From Bacillota bacterium (lineage in GTDB: Bacteria; Bacillota; Clostridia; Christensenellales; Aristaeellaceae): DNA of 14,003 bases. This document shows positions 6,526 through 14,003 of this stretch, piece by piece (position 1 is the first letter of the stretch; every line of letters starts with the position of its first letter). The stretch is taken from contig JAEXCG010000129.1 in assembly GCA_023402355.1 (NCBI GenBank), positions 1 through 14,003 on the forward strand, written 5' to 3'. The notes beneath the pieces were generated by a model that was given only the letters and a program-made list of their open reading frames with translations, was not told where the DNA came from and ran no database searches. The position numbers were made by a program, and so were the translations under genes.

Positions 6526-7359
6526 ATGCTGCACATCGGTTGTCATCTGTCGGCCGCAAAAGGCTTTGAGGCGATGGGGCGTCAGGCCGTCGCCATCGAC
6601 GCGGATACCTTTCAATTTTTTACGCGAAACCCGCGCGGAGGAAACGCCAGGGCGCTCGATCTAAACGACGCTCAAAATTTGCTGCAAATACTGCGCACGC
6701 ATGAATTTCCCGTCATCCTGGCCCACGCGCCCTATACGCTCAACGGCTGTTCGGCGGACGAAAGCGTCCGCTCCTTTGCCGCGCGCACGATGCGCGACGA
6801 CCTCGCCCGGCTGGAATGCCTGCCGGGCAACCTGTATAACTTTCATCCGGGCTCGCACGTCGGGCAGGGAGCGGAGCGCGGAATCGAGCTGATCTGCAAG
6901 ATGCTCGACGAGATGCCGCTGGAGGACCTGCATACCACCGTCCTGCTGGAAACGATGGCCGGAAAGGGCAGCGAGGTGGGCGGAACCTTCGAGGAGATTC
7001 GAGCAATTCTCGACGGCGCGCGCCATGGAGAGCTACTCGGCGTTTGCCTGGATACCTGCCATGTATACGACGCCGGATACGACATCGTGAGCGACCTGGA
7101 CGGCGTTCTGCAACGCTTCGACGAGGTGATCGGGCTTGGGCGCCTGCGCGCGATCCATCTGAACGACAGCAAGAACCCCTTCGCCAGCCATAAGGACCGG
7201 CATGAAAAAATCGGGCAGGGCAGCATTGGCCTGGACGCGTTCGTCCGCATCATCAACCATCCGCGCCTGTGTCACCTGCCGTTTTACCTCGAAACGCCCA
7301 ACGAAATCGACGGTTACGCGGCGGAAATCGCGTTGCTGCGCGCGCATTACGCCCCGTGA
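6526..7359 (+). CDS. nfo: Deoxyribonuclease IV (AP endonuclease IV)
   Basis: A 277-residue TIM-barrel AP endonuclease that cuts the DNA backbone 5' of abasic sites and cleans 3' blocking groups in base excision repair, using three zinc ions. All nine expected metal ligands can be placed: His67 (AHAPY), His107 (NFHPGSH), Glu142 (LLETMAGKG), Asp176 and His179 (LDTCHVYDAGYD), His211 (IHLNDSK), Asp224 and His226 (DRHEKIG) and Glu256 (LETP). Length matches the family (about 280). AAGGAGGAG at 6515-6523 sits unusually close, 2 bases from the ATG, although register within the purine-rich stretch allows normal pairing. The stop codon overlaps the start of the next gene (GTGA at 7356-7359), implying translational coupling with the AlkD-like glycosylase. 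Confidence 0.96.
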   Translation: MLHIGCHLSAAKGFEAMGRQAVAIDADTFQFFTRNPRGGNARALDLNDAQNLLQILRTHEFPVILAHAPYTLNGCSADESVRSFAARTMRDDLARLECLPGNLYNFHPGSHVGQGAERGIELICKMLDEMPLEDLHTTVLLETMAGKGSEVGGTFEEIRAILDGARHGELLGVCLDTCHVYDAGYDIVSDLDGVLQRFDEVIGLGRLRAIHLNDSKNPFASHKDRHEKIGQGSIGLDAFVRIINHPRLCHLPFYLETPNEIDGYAAEIALLRAHYAP

Positions 7360-8066
7360 AGTACGACAGCAAAAGCTTGCATCGCTGGGTCTTGGCGCAT
7401 GCGGAGCCTTACTATCAGGCGTTTGCATCTTCTTTGTTGCCAAATGTAACGGACCTTCTTGGCGTGCGTCTGCCTGCGCTGAGACGCCTTGCCCGCGCGC
7501 TGGCGAAGGAAGACGCTGCGTATTACGTCTCGGAAATTTCCGACGCTTCGTTCGAGGAACGGATGCTGCGCGGATTCGTGATCGGCTACGCGGACGCAGG
7601 GGAAGAGATGCGCTGGCGCTGGGTCGACGCATATCTGCCCGTCATCGATAACTGGTCCATCTGCGACAGCTTCTGCGCGACGCTTGCCGGACGGATGGGC
7701 GGGGAGGAAGCCCGTCGTGTCTGGCCGCGCATAAAGGCCTATGCCGCGAGCGAGCAGCCTTTCACGGCTCGTTTCGGTCTTGTAATAATGATCGACGCCT
7801 ATATGCGTTCGGAATCGATTGAAGACGTGCTCTGCGTTCTCCCCGAGGCGCGGTGCGAAGGGTACTACGCCAGAATGGCCGTCGCCTGGGCGTTGGCGAC
7901 GGCATGGGGCTATTTCCCGAACCAAACCCGGAGGTGTATGCAAACGACCGCATTCGACCCCTGGATTATCGAAAAGGCGGCGCAAAAGATGATCGAGTCG
8001 CGCCGCATCACCCCCTTGGACAAAGAAGAAATCCGCAAAACCTACCGCAGGAGGAATCCGTCATGA
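7356..8066 (+). CDS. DNA alkylation repair protein, AlkD family
   Basis: A 236-residue, all-helical HEAT-repeat-like DNA glycosylase of the AlkD family, which removes bulky or charged alkylpurines such as 3-methyladenine and 7-methylguanine, leaving abasic sites. Residues matching the AlkD active site are visible: Trp100 and Asp104 in DNWSICDS, Arg139 in TARFGLVIMI and Trp178 in AVAWALATAW, corresponding by my alignment to Trp109, Asp113, Arg148 and Trp187 of the Bacillus cereus enzyme. The frame stays open upstream to 7269 inside nfo, but the start chosen is GTG 7356, which overlaps the nfo stop as GTGA and gives the family length. The glycosylase product is the substrate of endonuclease IV encoded just upstream, so the pair forms two consecutive base-excision-repair steps. 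The gene ends in an ATGA overlap with the next. Confidence 0.88.
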   Translation: MKYDSKSLHRWVLAHAEPYYQAFASSLLPNVTDLLGVRLPALRRLARALAKEDAAYYVSEISDASFEERMLRGFVIGYADAGEEMRWRWVDAYLPVIDNWSICDSFCATLAGRMGGEEARRVWPRIKAYAASEQPFTARFGLVIMIDAYMRSESIEDVLCVLPEARCEGYYARMAVAWALATAWGYFPNQTRRCMQTTAFDPWIIEKAAQKMIESRRITPLDKEEIRKTYRRRNPS

Positions 8067-8980
8067 AACCCATCAAAACCGTCACGATCGTCGGCCTGGG
8101 TGCGCTGGGCATCCTATTCGCAGATCAGATGTCGCGCGTTCTGCCCAAGTCCGACCTGCGCATTTTAGCCGATGAAGCGCGCGTCGCCCGCTACAGGCAG
8201 GAAGGCGTGTTCTGCAACGGACGCCCCTGCGATTTCCAATACGTCACCCCAGCAGAACCCTGTGCGCCGGCCGATCTTTTGCTCTTCACCGTCAAGCAGG
8301 GCGGCCTGAAGGATGCGATCGATCTCGCCGCCGCTCACGTGGGGCCGGAGACGATTCTCCTTTCGGCGCTCAACGGCATCTCCAGCGAGCGGGAAATCGC
8401 TGCACGCTACGGAAAAGAGCGCGTGCTCTACTGCGTCGCGCAGGGAATGGATGCCGTCAAGGAGGGGAACCGCCTCACCTATGCGCATCCCGGACTCTTG
8501 TGCTTTGGCGAGGAAACGCCCGGCGTCGTCAGCGAACGCATGCGCACGGTGTCGGACTTCTTTGAGTCGGTCGGCATCGCGCATGAGGTGGTCGAAGACA
8601 TGCTGCACAGGCAGTGGGGGAAGCTGATGCTGAACGTAGGCGTCAACCAGACCGTCGCGGTCTTTCGGGGAAATTACGGCACGATACAACGTCCCGGGGA
8701 AGCGCGTGAACTCATGATCGCGGCGATGCGCGAGGTCATGGCGCTCGCCCCCTTTGAGGGGGTGCGCCTGACGGAGGATGACCTTGCCTATTGGCTTGGC
8801 GTGCTGGACACCCTCGCACCGGAGGGAAAGCCCTCGATGGCGCAGGACATCGAAGCCGGGCGCGGCACGGAGGTGGAGCTTTTTGCCGGAACGGTCTGCC
8901 GCCTTTCGCAGGTGCACGGTCTGCATGCCCCCATCAACGAACGACTCTACCGATCAATTCGGGAGATGGAGGGAGCATAA
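8063..8980 (+). CDS. 2-dehydropantoate 2-reductase-like oxidoreductase (ApbA/PanE family)
   Basis: A 305-residue NADPH-dependent oxidoreductase of the ketopantoate reductase family, whose classical member makes pantoate for coenzyme A. The nucleotide-binding loop GLGALG is at residues 11-16 in a beta-alpha-beta start; KLMLNVGVNQ from Lys187 fits the catalytic lysine region, and PSMAQDIEAGRGTEVE from 257 is the well-known C-terminal substrate motif. ATG 8063 overlaps the preceding TGA as ATGA and has GCAGGAGGA at 8047-8055; a longer open frame from 7853 lies inside alkD and is not used. Genomes often carry several PanE paralogues of unknown substrate and no panB or panC is near, so I give no gene symbol. 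It is the last gene of the operon and is followed by a structured intergenic element. Confidence 0.87.
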   Translation: MKPIKTVTIVGLGALGILFADQMSRVLPKSDLRILADEARVARYRQEGVFCNGRPCDFQYVTPAEPCAPADLLLFTVKQGGLKDAIDLAAAHVGPETILLSALNGISSEREIAARYGKERVLYCVAQGMDAVKEGNRLTYAHPGLLCFGEETPGVVSERMRTVSDFFESVGIAHEVVEDMLHRQWGKLMLNVGVNQTVAVFRGNYGTIQRPGEARELMIAAMREVMALAPFEGVRLTEDDLAYWLGVLDTLAPEGKPSMAQDIEAGRGTEVELFAGTVCRLSQVHGLHAPINERLYRSIREMEGA

Positions 8981-8983
8981 AAG

Positions 8984-9205
8984 GAGCGCCGAAGCGCTCT
9001 AGATTGTTGACAAACCCATCGAAGGCAGAGAAACCAAAAGCCGTCTGCAAGACTGCAATCGTATCGCCCGGCCTTGCCGGGCGGGCGGGGCTTTTTTCCG
9101 TAGCAAAACGCAGTTTTGCGGAGCGAAAAAATCACCCGTAATTTCGACAAAGTGGCCTATGCCACTTTGTCAACAATCTGGAGTGCCGAAGCGCTCTCTT
9201 TTTTT
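8984..9205. repeat. Structured intergenic element with inverted ends and multiple hairpins
   Basis: The 349 bases between 8980 and 9330 hold no convincing gene. AGATTGTTGACAAA at 9001-9014 is an exact inverted copy of 9166-9179. Outside each lies a similar small hairpin: GAGCGC-CGAA-GCGCTC (8984-8999) and GAGTGC-CGAA-GCGCTC (9181-9196), the latter followed by T7. Inside are GCCCGGC-CTT-GCCGGGC (9066-9082), GCAAAAC-GCA-GTTTTGC (9103-9119, extendable by TTTTTTC 9092-9098 with GAAAAAA 9125-9131) and GACAAAGTGGC-CTAT-GCCACTTTGTC (9146-9171). TTTGTC at 9166-9171 is shared by the long-range stem and the last hairpin, so these are mutually exclusive. It may be a small non-autonomous mobile repeat, a dispersed palindromic repeat, or a structured 3' UTR/RNA. 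Confidence 0.65.
9181..9205 (+). terminator. Intrinsic terminator at the end of the structured element
   Basis: GAGTGC, CGAA tetraloop, GCGCTC, then TC and a run of seven T (9199-9205). It would end transcripts of the nfo operon that pass through the element. The matching hairpin at 8984-8999, right after the last stop codon, has no T-run and should not terminate by itself. Confidence 0.7.
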
Positions 9206-9238
9206 ATATGAAATGCGTTTCAAACGCGCTCGCGGCTT

Positions 9239-9267
9239 TTGACAGGATGATGGAGTTATGATATAAT
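9239..9267 (+). promoter_or_regulatory. Near-ideal sigma-A promoter of the gtrA-like/LCP operon
   Basis: TTGACA (9239-9244), 17-base spacer, TATAAT (9262-9267), with TG at 9259-9260 forming an extended -10. Both hexamers are consensus. Transcription should start near 9274, leaving a leader of about 55 bases. Confidence 0.9.
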
Positions 9268-9329
9268 TTATAAGTTCGTATCTGCTGGAAAAGGCAATGG
9301 ATTTAAAATAGAAAGAGGAACTGCATGCA

Positions 9330-9767
9330 ATGGAAACCATAAAGAAGTACGTGGATAAAGTAAAGAAAGACCCGGAGCTCATCCGCTATATTGTCATCGG
9401 CGTGTGCACGACGCTCGTAAACTATGTCGTATACTTTGGATTTACACGGGTAATCACGCTGCATTCCATGTTGGCGAACGGAATCGCCTGGACTGTCGCG
9501 GTGCTGTTCGCTTATGTCGCCAATAAGCTGTATGTCTTTCGTTCCAAGACAAGCAACTTCGCCGAACTGGTCGTTGAATTTGTCAACTTCGTTTTGATGC
9601 GTGTGCTGTCCTTTGGCGCGGAAGAAGCGCTGCTTTGGATTTTTGTCGTCAAGCTCGGCGTTTGGGACCTGGGGGTAAAGCTCGTCGCACAGGTTCTTGT
9701 CATTGTTTTAAACTACATCTTTTCCAAGCTCTTTATCTTTAAGGGTGCCAAGCAAAAAAAGGGGTGA
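9330..9767 (+). CDS. GtrA-like membrane protein
   Basis: A 145-residue integral membrane protein of the GtrA family, four-helix proteins linked to moving or anchoring polyprenyl-phosphate-bound sugars during glycosylation of wall polymers or O-antigen. Four hydrophobic segments are visible at about residues 19-39, 45-66, 79-103 and 113-137. Typical family features are RYIVIGVCTTLVNY at the start of helix 1, ANKLYVF after helix 2 and NYIFSKLFIF at the end. The C-terminus is basic (KGAKQKKG). AAAGAGG at 9312-9318 precedes ATG 9330 by 11 bases. An earlier ATG at 9325 is out of frame. The next gene, an LCP-like protein, is in the same transcript, supporting a cell-envelope role. No glycosyltransferase is adjacent in this window, so the sugar and acceptor are unknown. 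Confidence 0.88.
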   Translation: METIKKYVDKVKKDPELIRYIVIGVCTTLVNYVVYFGFTRVITLHSMLANGIAWTVAVLFAYVANKLYVFRSKTSNFAELVVEFVNFVLMRVLSFGAEEALLWIFVVKLGVWDLGVKLVAQVLVIVLNYIFSKLFIFKGAKQKKG

Positions 9768-9775
9768 TTCAAAAT

Positions 9776-10624
9776 ATGAAGTTTACAAGAGGAAGATGTG
9801 CGCTGGCTTTTCTTCTATGTTTCCTCTTGCTGCCGCTTGAGACGCTGGCCGCAGACGATTACCCTGTCAAAATCGACAAGAAGGATCTATCGTTGGCCGC
9901 CAGCATTCCGAAGTCCATGCAGACGATCGCGCTCTTTCTGCTCGACAGCGAAGAATCCGGCGATGTGGAGACGGTCTTGCTCGCCAGCATCGACAGAGGC
10001 AGCGGCCGCGCCTGTATGACGGACATCCGCACCGACATTCTGGCGGAAATTCCGCAGGTCGGACGCGTTCCGCTTGCAAAAGCATACGCCTATGGCGGCC
10101 CTAACCTGATGATGAAATCGATCAACGAGCTGCTGGAAATGAACGTAAACAGCTACGTCACCCTGGACATTAGCAGCTTCGCGCAGATTGCCGACAGCGT
10201 GGGCGGCATGCAGATGCCGCTCAACGCCCAAGAGGCGGCGGCGCTGGGCCTCGCCGAAGGCCAGCAGACGCTTACCGGCAAACAGGCGATTGCGTACATG
10301 CGTCTGGAGGGCGGGAATGCGGATGGGAAGAGCCGTCAGTACAAGTCCGTCATGCAGATTCTTTATCAGGGCACGCGCGACAAAAACCCGCTATCCTTGA
10401 TGGGGCTCGCGCAAAAGCTCATGAGCACGATGCAAACCAATTTGGGCATCATGGACATGCTCACGCTTGCCACGAAGGTCATGGGGGGATCTCAGCGCGA
10501 CGAACTCATGCTTCCCCGCACGGAGTCCCTTGTAGAGAGCTCTTTTGAGGGCGCCACCGCTTATGAAACCGATTGGACCGCCATGCGGCGGGAACTGCAC
10601 GCCTTTTTGTTTCCGAAGAACTGA
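9776..10624 (+). CDS. Divergent LytR-CpsA-Psr (LCP) family protein
   Basis: A 282-residue exported protein related to LCP phosphotransferases, which attach teichoic acids or capsular polymers from lipid carriers to peptidoglycan. A basic start and a hydrophobic stretch ending near LETLAADD (residues 20-27) suggest a signal peptide or single anchor. LCP-like segments are KAYAYGGPN (102-110), NSYVTLDISSFAQIADSVGG and LTGKQAIAYMR ending at Arg176. Several catalytic-site positions look altered: LLDSE around Asp57 lacks the usual following Arg, DVET (63-66) stands where RSDT is expected, TDIRTDI replaces SIPRDT, and SRQY (186-189) replaces RQR. It may bind polyprenyl-phosphate without full activity. 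ATG 9776 is preferred because AAGGGGTGATT ends 8 bases upstream; GTG 9764 overlaps the gtrA stop but has no spaced ribosome binding site. Usually LCP proteins are longer. Confidence 0.78.
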   Translation: MKFTRGRCALAFLLCFLLLPLETLAADDYPVKIDKKDLSLAASIPKSMQTIALFLLDSEESGDVETVLLASIDRGSGRACMTDIRTDILAEIPQVGRVPLAKAYAYGGPNLMMKSINELLEMNVNSYVTLDISSFAQIADSVGGMQMPLNAQEAAALGLAEGQQTLTGKQAIAYMRLEGGNADGKSRQYKSVMQILYQGTRDKNPLSLMGLAQKLMSTMQTNLGIMDMLTLATKVMGGSQRDELMLPRTESLVESSFEGATAYETDWTAMRRELHAFLFPKN

Positions 10625-10636
10625 ATCGCTTCCATC

Positions 10637-10676
10637 AAACAAACAACCGGACGCCATGCCCGGTTGTTTGTTTTTT
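10637..10676. terminator. Bidirectional terminator between the LCP gene and the recombinase gene
   Basis: AAACAAACAACCGG (10637-10650) and its exact inverted copy (10660-10673) form a 14-bp stem with a 9-base loop, and T6 runs 10671-10676. Because the stem base is A/T-rich on both sides it can also terminate minus-strand transcription of the recombinase gene, whose stop codon starts at 10677 or just beside it. Confidence 0.92.
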
Positions 10677-11775
10677 ATTCACTTTTATCCTGTGATTCGT
10701 CAATCTCACGCAATTGCGTGTGTTCCGCGGCCGAACGCCTGCGGTCCTCGAGCATCGCCGCGTAATGCCGGCGCGTCGTGTTGACGTCCGAATGGCCCAG
10801 TACGTCGGCGACGAGGTAGATGTCCTGCGTCGCGCGATACAGGTTGGTGCCGTACGTGCTGCGCAGCTTATGCGGGCTGATCTTCTTTTTCAGCGGCGCG
10901 GCGATGGCGGCATACTTCTTGACGAGATTCTCGACCGCGCGCTGCGTGATGCGGCGTCGCTGTATGGAGAGAAAGAAGGCGTTTTCGTGGCCCGGCAGCG
11001 CTTCGATCTGTTCACGCTCGGAAAGATACTCCTGCAGCGCCTGTGAAACCTCGTCCGATAGGTACAACATCACCTCCGCGCCGCCTTTTCGCGTCACGAT
11101 GAAGGCGTTTTGCGAAAAGTCGAAGTCGTCGATGTTGAGCCCGACGCATTCGCTCACGCGGATTCCCGTTCCCAGAAAGAGGCTGAGCATCGCGAGGTCG
11201 CGCTTTCGCGTGATCTGATGGAATTTTTGCTGGCGGGCCGTCAGGTTTTCGCCCTTCTCGGCCTCGTCCAAAATGCGGGCTACCTCGTCGAGCTCCAGAC
11301 GGATGATCGCCTTTTCGTGACGTTTAGGCAACGGCACCAGTTCAGCGGGATTTCCGGGAATGCGTCCGTCCGCGTACAGATACTTGAAGAACGAGCGCAG
11401 GGAAGACAGCTTGCGCATCTTGCCGCATTCGGCGTTCTCCAGCTCGCGTGAGGAAACGTTTCCATCCTCGTCGATGTCGTTTTTATAGTAAAGCGTCAGG
11501 TATTGGCCGTAGCGCTCGATGTCGGCTTTGGTGATTTTGCGCAGGTCTTCGTCGTCGAAGGAGAGGACGTCCTTGCCTCCAAATTTGCGCACTTCCGCGG
11601 AAAGATATTGAAAGAAAATGCGCAGGTCATAAGCGTAGGCAAGGCGCGTCAGCGTGCCCGTCTGCGACTCGACCGCGATGAAGTAATCCAGGCAGCACTG
11701 GGGCAGTTCGCGTTCAAGCTTGCGCAGATTTTCCGTGCGCATGCGCGCCGTCTGCTTTTGATAATCGTTTGGCAT
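10675..11775 (-). CDS. Tyrosine recombinase/integrase, XerC/XerD-like
   Basis: A 366-residue site-specific recombinase that cuts and rejoins DNA through a 3'-phosphotyrosine. All catalytic residues are present: Arg206 (GTGIRVSE), Lys230 (TRKGG), His302 and Arg305 (HKLR), His328 (LGHSD) and Tyr338 (RRHY). An N-terminal SAM-like core-binding domain (about 25-160) precedes the catalytic domain (about 175-350). It is longer than standard XerC/XerD (about 300), through an extended N-terminus and an acidic insertion (NDIDEDGNVSSREL). ATG 11775 is preferred, with AGGTG 5 bases upstream; a TTG at 11793 is the alternative. It has its own promoter, and an imperfect palindrome covers the transcription start. 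There is no excisionase, relaxase or phage gene nearby, so a chromosomal XerC-like role is more likely than an integrated-element integrase, but this is not proven. Confidence 0.92.
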   Translation of the reverse strand: MPNDYQKQTARMRTENLRKLERELPQCCLDYFIAVESQTGTLTRLAYAYDLRIFFQYLSAEVRKFGGKDVLSFDDEDLRKITKADIERYGQYLTLYYKNDIDEDGNVSSRELENAECGKMRKLSSLRSFFKYLYADGRIPGNPAELVPLPKRHEKAIIRLELDEVARILDEAEKGENLTARQQKFHQITRKRDLAMLSLFLGTGIRVSECVGLNIDDFDFSQNAFIVTRKGGAEVMLYLSDEVSQALQEYLSEREQIEALPGHENAFFLSIQRRRITQRAVENLVKKYAAIAAPLKKKISPHKLRSTYGTNLYRATQDIYLVADVLGHSDVNTTRRHYAAMLEDRRRSAAEHTQLREIDESQDKSE

Positions 11776-11783
11776 CTTTACAC

Positions 11784-11810
11784 CTGGTTTCAAGCATTTT
11801 ATGGAACCAG
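11784..11810. repeat. Imperfect inverted repeat over the recombinase transcription start
   Basis: CTGGTTTCAAG (11784-11794) and TATGGAACCAG (11800-11810) are inverted arms matching at 8 of 11 positions around a 5-base spacer. The repeat overlaps the -10 box and the expected start at about 11802. The size is like a tyrosine-recombinase core site or a repressor operator; which one, if either, is inference. Confidence 0.5.
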
Positions 11811-11837
11811 TATAGCATAAACAAGAAAAAAGGTCAA
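11809..11837 (-). promoter_or_regulatory. Sigma-A promoter of the recombinase gene
   Basis: On the minus strand TTGACC (11837-11832), a 17-base spacer and TATACT (11814-11809), with TG two bases before the -10 (TGC, extended -10). Transcription should begin near 11802, about 27 bases before ATG 11775. Confidence 0.8.
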
Positions 11838-11862
11838 TGTCTTCGTAAAAGAAGGATTTTGC

Positions 11863-11884
11863 GAAGTGATTTCTGTTTCACTTC
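11863..11884 (-). terminator. Hairpin after rnhA, doubtful terminator
   Basis: GAAGTGA (11863-11869) and TCACTTC (11878-11884) form a perfect 7-bp stem with an 8-base loop, 12 bases beyond the rnhA stop. On the minus strand it is followed by GCAAAATCCTTCTTTT rather than a clean T-run, so termination is uncertain. Confidence 0.3.
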
Positions 11885-11896
11885 CCTACGAGAAAT

Positions 11897-12349
11897 CTAC
11901 GGTTTCGCCGCCTTGGCGTTTTGCTTGATCTGTCCGGTCGCCAGTTCGTCGCAGCGGTTGTTAAATGCATTGTCCGCGTGCCCCTTGACCTTGTGGATCG
12001 TAACCTCGTGATCCTGCATGAGCGTCAGCAGCCACTTCCACAAATCCTGATTTTCGACCGGCTTTTTGCTGGCATTTTTCCAGCCGTTGCGCTTCCAATT
12101 TTCGATCCAGTGCTGATTGAACGCATTGACAAAGTACGCGGAATCCGAATAGATAGAAACCTTACAGGGCTGTTTCAGCGCCAGAAGGCCCTGAATGACG
12201 GCGAAGACCTCCATCCGGTTGTTCGTGGTATCCGGCATAAAGCCGGACATCTCTTTCTGATGATCCCCATAGATCAGGACCGTCCCCCAGCCTCCCGGCC
12301 CGGGATTTCCGGAACAGGCGCCGTCCGTGTACATGGTAATTTCTTTCAT
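11897..12349 (-). CDS. rnhA: Ribonuclease HI
   Basis: A 150-residue cytoplasmic endonuclease that degrades the RNA strand of RNA-DNA hybrids, such as R-loops and Okazaki primers. The catalytic set is complete: Asp9 (MYTDGACSGNPGPGG), Glu47 (NNRMEV), Asp69 (YSDSAY), His124 (KGHADN) and Asp134 (NNRCDELA). It also keeps the basic, Trp-rich handle segment WIENWKRNGWKNASKK (81-96) that binds hybrids in the E. coli-type enzyme. Length is that of RNase HI without an N-terminal hybrid-binding domain. ATG 12349 is chosen because the conserved fold begins there; the frame stays open to 12493 across the ppdK terminator and into ppdK, which is not expected to be translated. The ribosome binding site is mediocre (GGGAG 10 bases, GTGAGG 2 bases upstream). 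No separate promoter is evident in the 27 bases between the terminator and the start. Confidence 0.96.
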   Translation of the reverse strand: MKEITMYTDGACSGNPGPGGWGTVLIYGDHQKEMSGFMPDTTNNRMEVFAVIQGLLALKQPCKVSIYSDSAYFVNAFNQHWIENWKRNGWKNASKKPVENQDLWKWLLTLMQDHEVTIHKVKGHADNAFNNRCDELATGQIKQNAKAAKP

Positions 12350-12375
12350 TGCCTCACGCTCCCGATGATCCCTCG

Positions 12376-12412
12376 AAAAAGGACCCGCTTCGCCCCAAAG
12401 CGAAGCGGGTCC
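12376..12412 (-). terminator. Intrinsic terminator of ppdK
   Basis: GGACCCGCTTCGC (12381-12393) and its exact inverted copy (12400-12412) form a 13-bp G/C-rich stem with a 6-base loop. On the minus strand it is followed by T5 (12380-12376). It lies 20 bases beyond the ppdK stop and 27 bases before the rnhA start. Confidence 0.93.
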
Positions 12413-12431
12413 GAATGATTTACCGTAGGTC

Positions 12432-14003
<1,572 letters not shown>

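Noticed and set aside
8791..9141. Plus-strand open frame running from the PanE-like gene into the structured intergenic element
   Set aside because: No ribosome binding site at its start, overlaps a conserved gene out of frame, and its tail translates hairpin DNA.
8984..9205. CRISPR array or tandem repeat
   Set aside because: The repeats are inverted palindromes of different sequence, not equally spaced direct repeats with unique spacers.

Overview
The window looks like chromosomal DNA from a Gram-positive, low-oxygen Clostridia-type Firmicute with a fairly high G+C content. This is inferred from strong AGGAGG-type ribosome binding sites, sigma-A promoters of the TTGACA/TATAAT type, U-tract terminators, a pyruvate phosphate dikinase, a LytR-CpsA-Psr (LCP) wall protein and a Xpt-type xanthine phosphoribosyltransferase. 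I cannot name the genus from sequence alone; an uncultured gut Clostridia member (Christensenellales- or Oscillospirales-like) is a reasonable guess.

Layout, left to right. Bases 1-124 appear to be the end of an insertion sequence that carries the first 25 codons of a minus-strand transposase resembling the ISAs1 family. Next on the plus strand come a MATE-family exporter, a secreted or anchored GH18 glycosidase, an unrecognised very cysteine-rich protein and xanthine phosphoribosyltransferase (xpt). A bidirectional terminator separates xpt from a convergent minus-strand sugar isomerase of the L-fucose/L-arabinose isomerase superfamily. A divergent promoter region (about 5664-5804) then launches a four-gene plus-strand operon: a UPF0489 protein, endonuclease IV (nfo), an AlkD-type DNA glycosylase and a ketopantoate-reductase-like protein. 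The last three are linked by 4-base overlaps or tight spacing.

Bases 8981-9210 hold a highly structured intergenic element with inverted ends, several perfect hairpins and a terminal T-run. After a near-ideal promoter come a GtrA-like membrane protein and a divergent LCP-family protein, ending at a 14-bp-stem bidirectional terminator. The rest is minus strand: a XerC/D-like tyrosine recombinase with its own promoter and an inverted repeat over the transcription start, RNase HI (rnhA), and the C-terminal 60 percent of pyruvate phosphate dikinase (ppdK), which runs off the right edge.

How the genes fit together: nfo and the AlkD-like gene form a plausible base-excision-repair pair (glycosylase then AP endonuclease). 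GtrA plus LCP points to a cell-envelope glycopolymer task. The other genes are mostly independent housekeeping units. I do not see an obvious new multi-gene defence or biosynthetic system. The least explained items are the cysteine-rich protein, the structured intergenic element, the degenerate LCP protein and the palindrome at the recombinase promoter.
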